Origin: Halostagnicola sp. A-GB9-2
GTDB taxonomy: Archaea > Halobacteriota > Halobacteria > Halobacteriales > Natrialbaceae
Length of the DNA stretch: 64,000 nt
Assembly: GCF_030068615.1 (NCBI RefSeq)
Contig: NZ_JASJOC010000017.1
Span: 1-64,000, forward strand
Direction of reading: 5' to 3'
This document shows, piece after piece, positions 1 to 9,210 of the stretch. How positions within the stretch are numbered: position 1 is the first letter of the stretch; every line of letters begins with the position of its first letter. A program made the position numbers and the translations under genes. A model generated the notes under the pieces. That model saw only the letters and a program-made list of their open reading frames with translations, was not told the DNA's origin and ran no database searches.

Positions 1-225
1 TGTCAAGCGGTTCCACCCTCACGACTGAGACGGGCTGCTGTACTGGTTTCGCGCGCAACCGTTGGCCAAATCGCTGTTGCGCCGGAACTGACGTTCAGTG
101 GTTCAAGTGGTGCGCTCACCGTCCTCGTCAGCCGCCCCAATAGTGTTGTGCAATAGGATGTATTGTCTATGAGATGCACAACTATCGCCCTCAGGGAGCC
201 TCTCGATACTGTTCCGTTCAATCCT

Positions 226-440
226 TACAGCTGAGTCGACGGTTTACTCGACGCCGCGCCAGTGAGCAAGACGTCCTCGGGGTTGACCAGGCCATTCGCG
301 GGATACTCGCGTAAATGTGCAAACGCAACCGCGAGCGTCAGTAGTCGACGAACGCCGGCGACGACACAACGGTTCGCTATCGATCATCGGGACCATTTCC
401 TCAGGATCGACCTCCGACAGGTAATGGTTGAATTGTTCAT
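226..440 (-). pseudogene. Unrecognised decayed gene at left edge
   Basis: Two minus-strand reading frames together give one plausible protein tail. The upstream frame reads EVDPEEMVPMIDSEP. After a frame change near 370 it continues through AVAFAHLREYPANGLVN, then PEDVLLTGAASS, and stops at 226. The amino-acid choice is protein-like and acidic, unlike a random frame, so I read it as the frameshifted end of a once real haloarchaeal gene. I do not recognise the family. Bases 1-225 hold no gene I can support. The next gene, thioredoxin, is transcribed away from it. Confidence 0.35.
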
Positions 441-462
441 ATTGTGCATTCCACACAAAACC

Positions 463-468
463 TTTAAA
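463..468 (+). promoter_or_regulatory. TATA-like box for the thioredoxin gene
   Basis: TTTAAA sits about 26-28 bases before the GTG/ATG pair at 491/494. This is the spacing expected for a leaderless haloarchaeal transcript, and it supports starting thioredoxin here rather than at the upstream TTG at 428. Confidence 0.55.
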
Positions 469-493
469 CACAGTCGGTCCGTACGAAGGAGTG

Positions 494-853
494 ATGACAA
501 CTGACGCGTACACTGGATCAGCCGATAATCCGATCGACGAACCGCTTCACGTAGAAAGCACGGCGCACCTCGACGAAATCGTCGACGAACACGACGTCGT
601 ACTTGTCGACTTCTTCGCGACGTGGTGTGGCCCGTGCCAGATGCTCGAGCCCGTCCTCGAGAACCTGGCGAGCGAGACAGATGGCGTGATCGCGAAGGTC
701 GACGTCGACCAGCACCAGCAGCTTGCAGGTTCCTACGGCGTCCGGGGTGTCCCAACCCTCGCACTGTTCGCGGACGGCGAGCAAGTCGAACAGCACACCG
801 GTGCACTGCCGGCTGACCGACTCCGTGAGTTGATCGACAAATACACCGAATGA
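494..853 (+). CDS. trxA: Thioredoxin
   Basis: A 119-residue cytoplasmic thioredoxin, the usual family length plus a short acidic N-terminal extension. The redox motif WCGPC lies near residues 45-49, preceded by the typical VLVDFFATWCGPC strand-helix. The cis-proline loop GVRGVPTLALF follows. It reduces protein disulfides using electrons from thioredoxin reductase. The reductase gene starts inside its stop codon (ATGA overlap at 850-853), so the two are translationally coupled. The longer TTG start at 428 was rejected because the extra residues are cysteine-rich and not acidic and the TATA-like box lies inside them. A GTG at 491 is an equally possible start. Confidence 0.9.
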   Translation: MTTDAYTGSADNPIDEPLHVESTAHLDEIVDEHDVVLVDFFATWCGPCQMLEPVLENLASETDGVIAKVDVDQHQQLAGSYGVRGVPTLALFADGEQVEQHTGALPADRLRELIDKYTE

Positions 854-1884
854 ACGAGATCACAGATCAGCACGTCCATGAAATAGTGATCGTCGGATCG
901 GGGGTTGCCGGACTCTCAGCCGCGGTTTACGCCGCGCGATCTGACCTCGAGCCACTCGTGCTCGAGGGACCCGAACCGGGCGGCCAGCTGACGTTGACGA
1001 CCGACGTCGAGAACTTTCTCGGGTTCCCGGAGGGAATTGGCGGCATGGAGCTAATTCAACGAGGAAAAGAACAAGCCGAACGGTTCGGCGCCGAGTTCGT
1101 CCACGACACCGTCGAAGACGCGACGCTCGACGACCGGCCGTTCGAACTCGTTCTCTCGAATGGGGATCTGCTTCGGACGCGTGCGCTGATCGTCGCGACC
1201 GGTGCCAGCGCTCGGTGGGTCGGAGCCGAGGGCGAGGACGAACTGATGGGCTATGGCGCCTCGACGTGTGCGACCTGCGACGGCGCCTTCCACCGCGGCG
1301 ACGACGTACTCGTAATCGGGGGCGGTGACTCGGCGATGGAGGAAGCACTGTTCCTCACGAAGTTCGCCGACAGCGTCACGATGGTCCACCGCCGCGACGA
1401 ACTGCGCGCCTCCGAGGTCATGGCAGACCGGGCTCGCGACCACGACGCGATCGCGTTCCGTTGGAACACCGAACTCGTCGAGATCCACGGCTCGCGAGAG
1501 GAAGGTGTCACCGGCGCGACCCTGGTGAGCCACCCCGACGGCCACCCGAAGGAGAAACTCGAAGCTGGCACCAAGGTCGAGCGCGAGGAGGTCGATGTCA
1601 GCGGCGTCTTCTACGCCGTTGGACACGTTCCCAACACCGACTTCCTCGAGGACACGCCGATCGACCTGGACGATAGTGGCCACCTCAAAACCCGAGAGGG
1701 GATGACCACCGAGACGACCGTCGAGGGCGTCTTCGCCGCGGGCGACGTGATGGATCCCGACTACCGGCAGGCGGTCACGTCAGCCGGCACCGGGAGCATG
1801 GCCGCCCTCGACGCCGAGGAGTGGTTCGAACGGCAGGCAGTCCGCGAGGCTCCGGCGGCCGCCGAAGCGACAGCCGACGACTAA
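850..1884 (+). CDS. trxB: Thioredoxin reductase (FAD/NADPH)
   Basis: A 344-residue low-molecular-weight thioredoxin reductase. The FAD-binding motif VGSGVAGLSAAVYAARSD is at about residues 15-32, the redox centre CATC lies near residue 139, the NADPH-binding motif VIGGGDSAMEEALF follows, and a second FAD motif GVFAAGDVMDPDYRQ is near the C-terminus. It passes electrons from NADPH through FAD and the CATC disulfide to thioredoxin. The gene overlaps the thioredoxin stop codon by four bases, so both proteins come from one message. The last 15 residues are an alanine-rich acidic tail that is probably not catalytic. Confidence 0.93.
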   Translation: MNEITDQHVHEIVIVGSGVAGLSAAVYAARSDLEPLVLEGPEPGGQLTLTTDVENFLGFPEGIGGMELIQRGKEQAERFGAEFVHDTVEDATLDDRPFELVLSNGDLLRTRALIVATGASARWVGAEGEDELMGYGASTCATCDGAFHRGDDVLVIGGGDSAMEEALFLTKFADSVTMVHRRDELRASEVMADRARDHDAIAFRWNTELVEIHGSREEGVTGATLVSHPDGHPKEKLEAGTKVEREEVDVSGVFYAVGHVPNTDFLEDTPIDLDDSGHLKTREGMTTETTVEGVFAAGDVMDPDYRQAVTSAGTGSMAALDAEEWFERQAVREAPAAAEATADD

Positions 1885-1969
1885 CCTGGGACGTCGAGAT
1901 CCCTGTATCCATGAGGGGTTCGCAACCGGGGGACGCACAGCTGTCACTCAGGAACGCTCTTTTAACCGG

Positions 1970-2354
1970 TTAGCGAGTCAGGAACGAGTCGGAAATGATA
2001 AACGCGATCTCGTCGCGGGGCCGATTGAAGACGCCGACCATCAGAATGTCTACGGTCCATATCCCCTGGACCGTGCCCGACTCGTAGGGCAGGTCAGTAA
2101 ACTCCTCGAGAATGCCAGTCGCGATGATGCTTCGCCATCCCGCGTCTGTCTCGCCGTACACGACGAACGAGACGGGGTTGTCGACGATATCCTTCTTTCC
2201 GATCCCGAACAGGAACGAGAGTCGGAAGTAAAAGGTCTCGAGTTTGGAATCGTATCCGTACGAGACCGGGAACGACGCCAGTGGCTCGTCGCGTTCGGTT
2301 GCACAGGAATTCGTTGCGTTCGTCTTTCGACGGGTGGACCCACCACGTTAACAA
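1970..2354 (-). pseudogene. PPOX-type flavin-nucleotide-binding protein, broken
   Basis: This is a dead relative of the intact PPOX gene at 34758-35201. The intact gene reads SVVATGTLEELADAHPES and here the same place reads SIIATGILEEFTDLPYES; FERPRDEIEFHGF corresponds to FNRPRDEIAFIIS. The first residues (HPSKDERNEFL) are in one frame, then a deletion of about a dozen codons with a frame change removes the segment equal to GTGGIGVLSFATG. The rest continues in a second frame through ASFPVSYGYDSKLETFYF to the stop at 1970. PPOX proteins bind FMN or F420-like cofactors and often sit with Usp genes. Confidence 0.75.
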
Positions 2355-2468
2355 CGAAACCGTCGTTCACGTCACACTACTGGCTTCATCTACTGGTCGA
2401 GACAGAGACCGACGCTTTCACGCCTCGACACGTCCCTTCGAGAACTCTGGCTCGAATGTTGTGACCAT

Positions 2469-2669
2469 ATGAGCGCATTCGCGATTGGGGATACCCACTA
2501 CGAGAAGCCGTATGACGAACAGGAGCCAACGATCCGCCTCGGCGGTGGACGACAGTCTATGGACGTCTCCGTCAACTCTACCGTCGGAACGGTATCTAAT
2601 GAGGAGTTTACCGACGAATACGACTTCGGGTCGACGACGGTCCAAAGTGCGTCCAAAGTAGATCTGTGA
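2469..2669 (+). CDS. Small acidic ORF, function unknown
   Basis: A 66-residue ORF starting MSAFAIGDTHYEKPYDEQEP. The composition is acidic, as expected for a haloarchaeal protein, but no family is recognised. It lies between two pseudogenes, so it may itself be a relic. No clear promoter or ribosome-binding site was seen. Confidence 0.22.
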   Translation: MSAFAIGDTHYEKPYDEQEPTIRLGGGRQSMDVSVNSTVGTVSNEEFTDEYDFGSTTVQSASKVDL

Positions 2670-2730
2670 ATGTACCGCTGGTACATCTGTCAGGATGAGG
2701 TAAATTCGGGCTGGATACAGAGTGGGAATC

Positions 2731-3042
2731 TCACAGACCATCACGAATCGTTTCGGCGGGTTTCCTGTGTTGAATCGCTTCGATGAGCTCGGCATCGAAC
2801 TCCGTGGCTGCGTCTGCGAGGGATTCGAGAGTCTGTTTCCCTTCTGCACGTGGCTCCTCGACGACGTCCCAGTCCAAACTAGCTGGTTCGGCGCCAACGT
2901 CGAACCTGTCGAGTGGAACCGGTTCGGCCACCTACAAACCGTGGACGGTTGCGTCGTTTTGAGCTGTCAACTCGAGGCCGTCGTGAACCGCTGTCTTCGT
3001 CAAAGCACTGCCGTCAGCCGGTATCTGGATGGTGTCGTACAC
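2731..3042 (-). pseudogene. Universal stress protein, broken by amber stop
   Basis: From a GTG at 3042 the frame reads VYDTIQIPADGSALTKTAV, a clear Usp N-terminus (strand, then nucleotide-binding loop). After DATVHGL the codon at 2932-2934 is TAG. The same frame then continues with an acidic linker and FDAELIEAIQHRKPAETIRDG, the Usp middle section, and stops at 2731. The C-terminal GxxGRxG...GS motif that binds ATP is absent. A premature stop plus a lost C-terminus makes this a pseudogene. It faces the intact two-domain Usp at 3243. Confidence 0.75.
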
Positions 3043-3242
3043 GTGAGGGCCTTCAAGGATACTGACGTGGATCTCGGGTAAAGCAGTTGGCACTACCTCC
3101 TCGGTCACGGGAATCACCCATCGATCCATAACGAAGAACATCGGCGGGAGCAGCATCCGGACGATCGAATTACGTGGTGACTACACACCAGATACGCCTG
3201 TGATTCTTTTACGTCCTGTAGCAACAACGGTACTCACTACCA

Positions 3243-4115
3243 ATGATCGACGAGACAGCAGAGACGGAGGGGACAATACTGGTACCGATCGCGAATACGG
3301 AGACAGCAGAGCGGCAGTTAGACATAGCGATCGATCTTGCGATCGATCAGTCGTACGAAATCATGCTTTTGTACGTCCTCAGCGTTCCATCGCAGTTGTC
3401 CCTCCAGGATGGGCGCCAATACCTCCTCGAAGACGAGAACGAACAGTTGCTCGCAGACGCCGCCGAGCGCGTCGAATGCCACGGCGTTCCCGTCGACACG
3501 CGGATCCGAATCGCTCGCGGCATTGCCACCGGAATCGTCGGCGCCGTCGACGCCTACGAGGCCGATACGGTCCTGCTTGGCTGGCGCGGCCGTCCGCCAC
3601 GAGGTGACGTAGTACTGGGGAGCCACCTCGATACCGTCCTGCGAAACGCGACGTGTGACGTCCTCGTCAAGCGGATCAAGACGCCGACCGACGACGTCAA
3701 CTCCGTTCTCGTGCCGGTCGCCGGCGGGCCACATGACAGCTTTAGCGCCGAAACTGCCGCCGCGATCGCTCGCCGTCACGACGCGTCTGTCACCCTGTTG
3801 TACGTCCTCGAATCGGACGATCCTGAGATGTCGCGACCAGAAGCGGAAGCACTCCTCGGCGAGACGGCACGGACGTTCGACGGCGCCCAATCGATCAGTC
3901 GAGAACTCGTCAAAAGCGATAACGTCGCAGGGACGATCACCGACCGGACGGCTACCCACGAGATCACCGTCCTTGGGGTCTCGAGAGGCGGGATCGTGCA
4001 GCGACGGCTCCTCGGGACCATCTCCGAGGCAGTCGGACGACACGCTGCCGGAACGGTCATACTGGCAAAGCGGTACGATCCCGTTCCATCGCGGCTCAAG
4101 CGGCTGTTGTCGTGA
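3243..4115 (+). CDS. Two-domain universal stress protein, degenerate ATP motifs
   Basis: A 290-residue tandem Usp. Domain 1 begins GTILVPIANTETAERQLDI near residue 10, and domain 2 begins SVLVPVAGGPHDSFSAE near residue 150. Each should end in G-x2-G-x9-G-S/T. Here the first reads GWRGRPPRGDVVLGSHLDT and the second GVSRGGIVQRRLLGTISEA, both off consensus, so ATP binding is uncertain. Such proteins act in stress survival, often as dimers that sense adenine nucleotides. The gene stands alone, next to a dead single-domain Usp on the other strand. A serine-rich basic tail (PSRLKRLLS) ends the protein. Confidence 0.82.
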   Translation: MIDETAETEGTILVPIANTETAERQLDIAIDLAIDQSYEIMLLYVLSVPSQLSLQDGRQYLLEDENEQLLADAAERVECHGVPVDTRIRIARGIATGIVGAVDAYEADTVLLGWRGRPPRGDVVLGSHLDTVLRNATCDVLVKRIKTPTDDVNSVLVPVAGGPHDSFSAETAAAIARRHDASVTLLYVLESDDPEMSRPEAEALLGETARTFDGAQSISRELVKSDNVAGTITDRTATHEITVLGVSRGGIVQRRLLGTISEAVGRHAAGTVILAKRYDPVPSRLKRLLS

Positions 4116-4492
4116 TGTGATGGCAAAAACCGAGTTCGGTGGCGGTCTCCGATTTCGATCTTCGATCGCTGTTCGAATTGCTCCCGTCGGGGCTCCTCGA
4201 ATCACTCAGTAGTGTTCAGATCGTACGGCGTCGGCCGTTCGCCGTTCGAGGACAGTGAAGACCCCATCAAAATACATGCCGACTGAACGACGCCGTCTTC
4301 GTCGACGATCGAACACGCAGTCATAGTGTTGTTGGTAGCTATGGCGTTCGGTGGGAAAATGCTGCAGGGTTCTCCCGGTTTCTGGGAGATCTAGCGGTTC
4401 CGTCTGATCGTGACGAACGGCAATACAGGAGCAGGAACATGTGTCACGTGTAGGGTTAAGTAGTCCGTCGCCGCCGTTCGATTGTGCTGAAT
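4116..4492. other. Intergenic stretch, nothing recognised
   Basis: About 375 bases between the convergent Usp and UbiB-like genes. Short open frames exist on both strands but none looks like a haloarchaeal protein, and I see no clear terminator hairpin or repeat. Confidence 0.5.
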
Positions 4493-6046
4493 CTATCGGG
4501 CTCGAACGTAACACAGGAAGCAGCCGACGGCAACCGCGAACGCGATTGCTGCGTACAGCACGTCCTGAAACGACAACAGCGTCGCCGCGAGGACGAAGGC
4601 ACTCGAGAGCACGGCATAACCTAGCCCCGAATCGCCTGTGGTGGGTTCGACGGGATCGGTCCTAACGACGAGCTCGCCGCGCTCGAGCTGACCGAACACG
4701 GTATCGATCCGTGCCGGCAGCCCTGTCACGACTGGCGCGGACCGCCGAACGTCGTCTCGGAGGTCCTCGAACAACACCTCGAGTTCGCTTTCGATGAAGC
4801 CGTGATCGACGAGAAACGACCGCGTCGCAGCCAGAAAGTCGAACTCCGGATCGAGGCTCCGACAGACACCCTCGCCGACGGTGCCGACCCTGACGAGCAA
4901 CATCACGTTCGGCGGAATCCGGAACGGGAAGTCGTGAAGCATCGCAAACAGTTCGGTGATGATCGCACGCCAGGTAATTTCCGAGCGCCCCTCGAGCGTC
5001 TCGATCACCAGCTCGAGGACGCGACGAACCGCCACCCGATCGACCGTCGGCTCGAGAACCTCGAGCGCGATGAGGGCGTTTACCAGGCCGTCGACGTCCC
5101 GTCGGACGAGCGTCCGGTACAGGGCGGTGATGTCGGCCTGTTCCTGCTCGGTGAGCCGCTGACTCATGCCGTAGTCGTAGATAACGAGCCGTCCCGCGTC
5201 TGTGACCGCGAGATTACCCGGATGCGGGTCGGCGTGAAAGACGCCATCAACGAGCCCCATCCGCAGGTACGTGCGCGTGATCAGCGTCGCCATCTCGGTT
5301 GCGCCGAGTCCCGTATCGTCGAAGACGCCCTCGTTCGTGATTTTCGTCCCTTCGACGTACTCCATTGCGACGATCCGCTCGGAACACAGTTCCGGATATG
5401 TGTCCGGGACGACCACCCGGTCATTGTCGGCGAGGTTGTTACCGATCTCCTCCATCACCGCCGCTTCGCGCTCAAAATCCAGTTCGTCGCGGATAATCTC
5501 CTCGAAGTCGTTCGCGATGTTCTCGAGCGAATACCGCTGACGTTCGTCCGCGAACACGGCGACGAGCGGGATCAGTCGGCGGATAACGCGGAGATCCCGC
5601 TCAATCATCGAGACAAGGTCCGGACGACGGACCTTCAGCGCGATGCGTTCGTCCTCGTACTCGGCGGTGTAGACGTACGCGAGTGAGCCGCCGGCCAGCG
5701 GCGTCACCGTCTCGAGATCGATGACGTCGTCCAGTTCTGCTTCGACGATGTCGAACGGGTCGCCGCCGGTGTCCTCGGGGACCTCGTCTTGCAGGCTCGA
5801 GAGGACCTCGACGTAGAGCGGTGGGACAATATCGGGGCGCGTCGAGAGGACCTGCCCAACCTTGATGAACGCCGGCCCGAGATCGAGCATCGTCTGGGTC
5901 AATTTCTCGGCGCGCTCCCGGTGTACGGTCTCGTCGACGGAGCGTGGGGGACCGAACAGCAGGAATCGGCGCTGGTCTCTGAGAAGCGCGATCGCGATCG
6001 GAAGGAGTCGAACGAGAACCTGCACGTACCGAAAGTAGAATCTCAT
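4493..6046 (-). CDS. ABC1/AarF/UbiB-family atypical kinase, membrane-anchored
   Basis: A 517-residue member of the ABC1 (UbiB/AarF/ADCK) family. Visible signatures are the KxGQ motif in AFIKVGQVLSTRPDIVPP (near residue 60), a glycine-rich loop LAGGSLAYVYTAEY in place of the ATP loop, the conserved lysine in IALKVRRPD, the catalytic segment HADPHPGNLAV, and DYG in place of DFG. Two hydrophobic segments close the C-terminus (AFVLAATLLSF and IAFAVAVGCFLCYV), placing it in the membrane. Family members are ATPases needed for isoprenoid quinone synthesis or lipid homeostasis; menaquinone or archaeal lipid is the likely context here. It is monocistronic and convergent with the Usp at 3243. Confidence 0.88.
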   Translation of the reverse strand: MRFYFRYVQVLVRLLPIAIALLRDQRRFLLFGPPRSVDETVHRERAEKLTQTMLDLGPAFIKVGQVLSTRPDIVPPLYVEVLSSLQDEVPEDTGGDPFDIVEAELDDVIDLETVTPLAGGSLAYVYTAEYEDERIALKVRRPDLVSMIERDLRVIRRLIPLVAVFADERQRYSLENIANDFEEIIRDELDFEREAAVMEEIGNNLADNDRVVVPDTYPELCSERIVAMEYVEGTKITNEGVFDDTGLGATEMATLITRTYLRMGLVDGVFHADPHPGNLAVTDAGRLVIYDYGMSQRLTEQEQADITALYRTLVRRDVDGLVNALIALEVLEPTVDRVAVRRVLELVIETLEGRSEITWRAIITELFAMLHDFPFRIPPNVMLLVRVGTVGEGVCRSLDPEFDFLAATRSFLVDHGFIESELEVLFEDLRDDVRRSAPVVTGLPARIDTVFGQLERGELVVRTDPVEPTTGDSGLGYAVLSSAFVLAATLLSFQDVLYAAIAFAVAVGCFLCYVRAR

Positions 6047-6179
6047 CGTCGACGAACACCGGGGCCAGCGATCCGATGGTGATCCATAACCGATCGTTGA
6101 CCGAGATGCTACTAATAGCTGACTGGTTTACCTGCTTCGGGACTGCGGATTCATGTCGGCCGTGGTCGTAGCTGTCGCT

Positions 6180-7025
6180 ATGTACCGTACGATCCTCGTC
6201 CCTGTCGACGGTAGTCCCACCTCGAACGACGCGCTCGCGTGTGCCGTGTCGCTCTCACGAGCGACCGGGGCGACCATCCGGGCTGTGTTCGTCGTCGAAC
6301 CGATCGAGTACGACCTCGCGGCCAAAGACGCGTCGGCTCGAACGGCCGCCAGACAGCGCGGTCGTGAAACGCTGTCGTCGGTCGTCGGGTCAGTTACCGA
6401 CTCTGGCCTCACCGTCGACCGTGACGTCCGCGAGGGCGTGCCGTATCAGGAAATCGTCGCGCTCGCACGACGTGGAGCCGATCTAATCGTGCTGGGGACC
6501 CGCGGCTCGACGGCAGATACAGGGCTGGGGAGTACGATCCAGCGCGTGTTCACCACGGCGGAGACGCCGGTTCTCGCCGTGCCGCCGGACGCGTCCCTCC
6601 CCGATGACGGGCCGCGACGTGTCCTCATCGCGACCGACGGGAGCGAGATCGGGTCCCTGGCGGCTGATCATGCGCTCGAGCTCGCCGATCGCGTCGGGAG
6701 TGCGGTCGACGTCCTTCACGTGATCGACGAGACGAACCCCGCACTCGCTGACCCGTCCCAGCCGATCTCGGAACTTGCCAGAGAGGGCGGTCACGACGTC
6801 GTCGAATCGATCCGCGCCGCCGCCTCCGAGCGTGACCTCTCGGTCACGACGACCGTCATGCGGGGCGTTCCGGGGACTGCGATACGCTCACACGCGAGCA
6901 ACGCTGACGCCGACCTGATCGCCATGGGCACTCGCGGACACGCAACGCCGTCAGGCCAGTTACCCGGAGGAACGACCGCGCGAGTGTTGGGCCAGGCTGA
7001 TCGACCGATTCTGCTCTGTGGGTAG
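6180..7025 (+). CDS. Two-domain universal stress protein
   Basis: A 281-residue tandem Usp. The start at 6180 (MYRTILVPVDGS) is preferred to the upstream ATG at 6153, because nearly all Usp proteins begin one or two residues before the first beta strand. Domain 2 starts RRVLIATDGSEIGSLAADHA at about residue 145. The nucleotide-binding ends read GTRGSTADTGLGSTI and GTRGHATPSGQLPGGTT; the first keeps the expected spacing roughly, the second does not. Probably cytoplasmic and a dimer. It is divergent from the UbiB-like gene, and the 130-base gap between them holds both promoters. Confidence 0.85.
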   Translation: MYRTILVPVDGSPTSNDALACAVSLSRATGATIRAVFVVEPIEYDLAAKDASARTAARQRGRETLSSVVGSVTDSGLTVDRDVREGVPYQEIVALARRGADLIVLGTRGSTADTGLGSTIQRVFTTAETPVLAVPPDASLPDDGPRRVLIATDGSEIGSLAADHALELADRVGSAVDVLHVIDETNPALADPSQPISELAREGGHDVVESIRAAASERDLSVTTTVMRGVPGTAIRSHASNADADLIAMGTRGHATPSGQLPGGTTARVLGQADRPILLCG

Positions 7026-7106
7026 TCATACGGACCGCTGGAAGTCGGTATCGGCATAGCTGCAATCCGTCTGCGGTTGCGCCGGGAAGTCGGGACGACA
7101 GCCGTC

Positions 7107-7298
7107 TCACCCGTCATCGGGATGTGCGACCTCGAGGTCAAAATCGGCTTCCGGGAAGGCGACGCAGGTCAACACCCATCCGTCCTCGATCTGCTCGTGA
7201 TGGGGACTGAGAGTAAATCGAACTTGGTGCGGTTCGTCGTCGGAAATGTTTCCCAGCGAGCCGTTCCGAACGCGGCTATGCCGGTGATGACCGCCCGA
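7107..7298 (-). pseudogene. C-terminal remnant of a plant-type 2Fe-2S ferredoxin
   Basis: A frame too short for an ordinary ORF reads NGSLGNISDDE..., then EQIEDGWVLTCVAFPEADFD and LEVAHPDDG, and stops at 7107. The block QIEDGWVLTCVAFPEAD is the hallmark end of a 2Fe-2S ferredoxin, including the last cluster cysteine. The region upstream that should carry the first three cysteines (CxxxxCxxC) reads SGGHHRHSRVRNGS and lacks them, and no start codon is in place. It is therefore a truncated or degenerate electron carrier. Confidence 0.65.
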
Positions 7299-7639
7299 AC
7301 GATCGAGAGCGGGTCTGCAGAGTGACCACGCGTTCGAAGCAGTATCCAGTAACTATCTATTTCATCTCTGTTCGTCCCAGCTACCGCCGACAATATTTTA
7401 TTTCCGATGGTATTCCGTTACTCTCGTGCAATCGTAAACTTTCGGAAAGACTCCTACGCTGTATAGGCAAGCTCGTATTAGGGAGCGCGAACACGCTAAA
7501 ACAGTCCAAATATGTCATAAAGGTTGTATCTGGGCGGTATCGACGTAGCGATTCGACTCGCCACAACGCGCCGCAGAATAATGGAGTCATCAACACGGTA
7601 CTCGACCCGGCACGGCGACCTCGAGTGCGACGCACGCGG
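7299..7639. other. Intergenic stretch, nothing recognised
   Basis: About 340 bases, noticeably more AT-rich than the neighbours between 7340 and 7530. I see no protein-like frame, IS end or hairpin cluster. Confidence 0.45.
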
Positions 7640-7888
7640 TCAGAAAAAGGCGGCGACCGCGAGAACGGCGAGCAACGCGTGCCAGACGATGGCTGTCGCT
7701 GCGATCCGCGGATCGGACGCTGGAACCGGTGGGTTACGAAATATTGCATCGTAGACGAACAGCGTCGCGACGGCCGTCCCAATGAACAGCCCGGTCTGGA
7801 ACCCGAGGGCGGTCGCGATGCTTAGGAGGAACCCGCCTAACAGGCTTCCGGCGATACCGACGATGATCTTGTCGTAGTAGTCGAGCAT
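7640..7888 (-). CDS. Small three-helix membrane protein
   Basis: An 82-residue protein starting MLDYYDKIIVGIAGSLLGGF. Three hydrophobic stretches cover most of it (about residues 8-28, 31-47 and 60-80), with a loop RNPPVPASDPR between the second and third. The ATG at 7888 is chosen over a longer upstream frame that is basic and cysteine-rich. Small membrane proteins of this type are common next to haloarchaeal Usp genes. The function is not known, and nothing in the sequence suggests transport or catalysis. Confidence 0.65.
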   Translation of the reverse strand: MLDYYDKIIVGIAGSLLGGFLLSIATALGFQTGLFIGTAVATLFVYDAIFRNPPVPASDPRIAATAIVWHALLAVLAVAAFF

Positions 7889-8027
7889 GGGACTCCCTTC
7901 ACACCGAGATATGCACCTGACACATAGAATCCTTCCGCCGATTCTCGTCAACGAGGACTTCGATGCTCCCGAACGGGGCGCCACACCCAAGACTGCAAAG
8001 TTCGACTAAGAGGAAGTCATCTAGGGA

Positions 8028-8035
8028 ATATATAT
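8028..8035 (+). promoter_or_regulatory. TATA box for the Usp gene at 8060
   Basis: ATATATAT centred about 29 bases before the ATG, in otherwise GC-rich DNA. This fits a leaderless or near-leaderless transcript. Confidence 0.6.
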
Positions 8036-8059
8036 GGACTCAACCTGCCAACGACATGT

Positions 8060-8482
8060 ATGCACGTCCTCGTTCCGTTCGACGATAGCGATCCCGCGCG
8101 GGAAGCGCTAGAACATGCGGTGACAACGTATTCCGCTATAGATCTCACCGTACTTCACGTCGTGGAGCCGTCGATCGTGACCGACTGGAGGGACAATGCG
8201 AACGATTCCGATGCTTCGTTTCCCATCACTGCCGAGGACATGGCCGTCGAGTCGGTGTTCGAGTTCGTCTCGACAATTGCAGACGAACACGACATCACCA
8301 TCGCGACCGAAGTTCTCCTGGGCTCACCGTCGCGAGCTATCGTCCAATTTGCGGAGGGGAACGACGTCGACTGGATCGTCGTGGGATCACACGGTCGTAC
8401 CGGCGCGTCTCGCGTGTTGCTCGGAAGCGTGGCGGAACAGGTCGTCCGACGCGCGCCGGTTCCAGTAACGGTCGTTAGGTAA
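8060..8482 (+). CDS. Universal stress protein, single domain, ATP-type
   Basis: A 140-residue Usp starting MHVLVPFDDSDPAREALEHA. The C-terminal nucleotide motif is complete: GSHGRTGASRVLLGSVAEQV (G-x2-G-x9-GS), followed by RRAPVPVTVVR, the canonical last strand. It should bind ATP and work as a dimer in stress adaptation. The central region (EPSIVTDWRDNANDSDAS) is a flexible acidic loop typical of haloarchaeal members. It is monocistronic with its own strong TATA box. Confidence 0.9.
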   Translation: MHVLVPFDDSDPAREALEHAVTTYSAIDLTVLHVVEPSIVTDWRDNANDSDASFPITAEDMAVESVFEFVSTIADEHDITIATEVLLGSPSRAIVQFAEGNDVDWIVVGSHGRTGASRVLLGSVAEQVVRRAPVPVTVVR

Positions 8483-8755
8483 CGCGAAACGTGCAGTCGC
8501 GCTCGCTACCGTCGGGGCAAACAACTTACAATATAACTGTGGATGAATGTATAAGTCTCGCGATTCGGGAACCGTCGTTGCGAATGTACGTCGGTTACTC
8601 GGCATTGGTGTCGCCGAGAGTTGCGATGTTTCGAATTCGTTTACCGAGAGAACTTTCGGAAACTATCTCGAGTGAAGACCGATCTTCGGGAGGGAGGTCC
8701 ATCGGGGTATTGGACACTCGTCAGTGACGCTTCGGCTGCTTGAGAACGAAAATGA

Positions 8756-9178
8756 TCAGTACGGTGGCCGCTGTGCCTGCACGACTTCCGCGAGTTGCTG
8801 GTGTTCGTCGGCGAGCAGTTCGTTGAGGTCGTCGACCGTAATGATGCCGGACAGCTGACCGTCGCTGCCGACGGTCGGCAACCGCCGGACAGCGTGCTCG
8901 CTCATCAGTTCTGTTGCCCGGTAGAAACCGTCATCATGGTCGACTGTACACAGGTCTGTCGACATCACGTCCTCGGCGGTGATACCGTCGGGATGTTCGC
9001 CATCCCCGATTACCTGGAGTGTGAGATCGCGATCGGTGACGATCCCGACTGGCTTGCTGTCCTTACAGATGACGATGCTGCCGACGCTCTCGTCGGCCAT
9101 CGCCGTTGCGAGTTCTTGTACTTCAGTGTCAGTGGTTGCTGTTACGACATCGCTACGCGCGAGGTTCTCTATTGGCAT
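8756..9178 (-). CDS. Two-CBS-domain protein (Hrp1-like)
   Basis: A 140-residue protein made only of a CBS pair. CBS1 is at about residues 8-65 (ELATAMADESVGSIVICKDS...VGIVTDRDLT) and CBS2 at about 75-128 (ATELMSEHAVRRLPTVGSDG...GIITVDDLN). CBS pairs bind AMP, ATP or related adenosine ligands and act as energy sensors. Stand-alone pairs of this size are induced in bacterial hypoxia regulons, for example Hrp1 of Mycobacterium. Here it sits among Usp and PPOX genes, which fits the same role. The sequence shows no other domain, so a partner protein is expected but not identifiable. Confidence 0.88.
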   Translation of the reverse strand: MPIENLARSDVVTATTDTEVQELATAMADESVGSIVICKDSKPVGIVTDRDLTLQVIGDGEHPDGITAEDVMSTDLCTVDHDDGFYRATELMSEHAVRRLPTVGSDGQLSGIITVDDLNELLADEHQQLAEVVQAQRPPY

Positions 9179-9210
9179 GGTTCGTTTCCCCGTCCCACTG
9201 CCGTACGTAT

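Noticed and set aside
3318-4205. 295-codon open frame antisense to the two-domain Usp
   Set aside because: It is a shadow: the plus-strand frame shows two clear Usp domains, and the antisense translation has no family pattern. GC-rich haloarchaeal genes often leave long open antisense frames.
4802-5686. 294-codon open frame antisense to the UbiB-like gene
   Set aside because: Shadow of a well-supported kinase-like gene; its acidic composition alone is not evidence.
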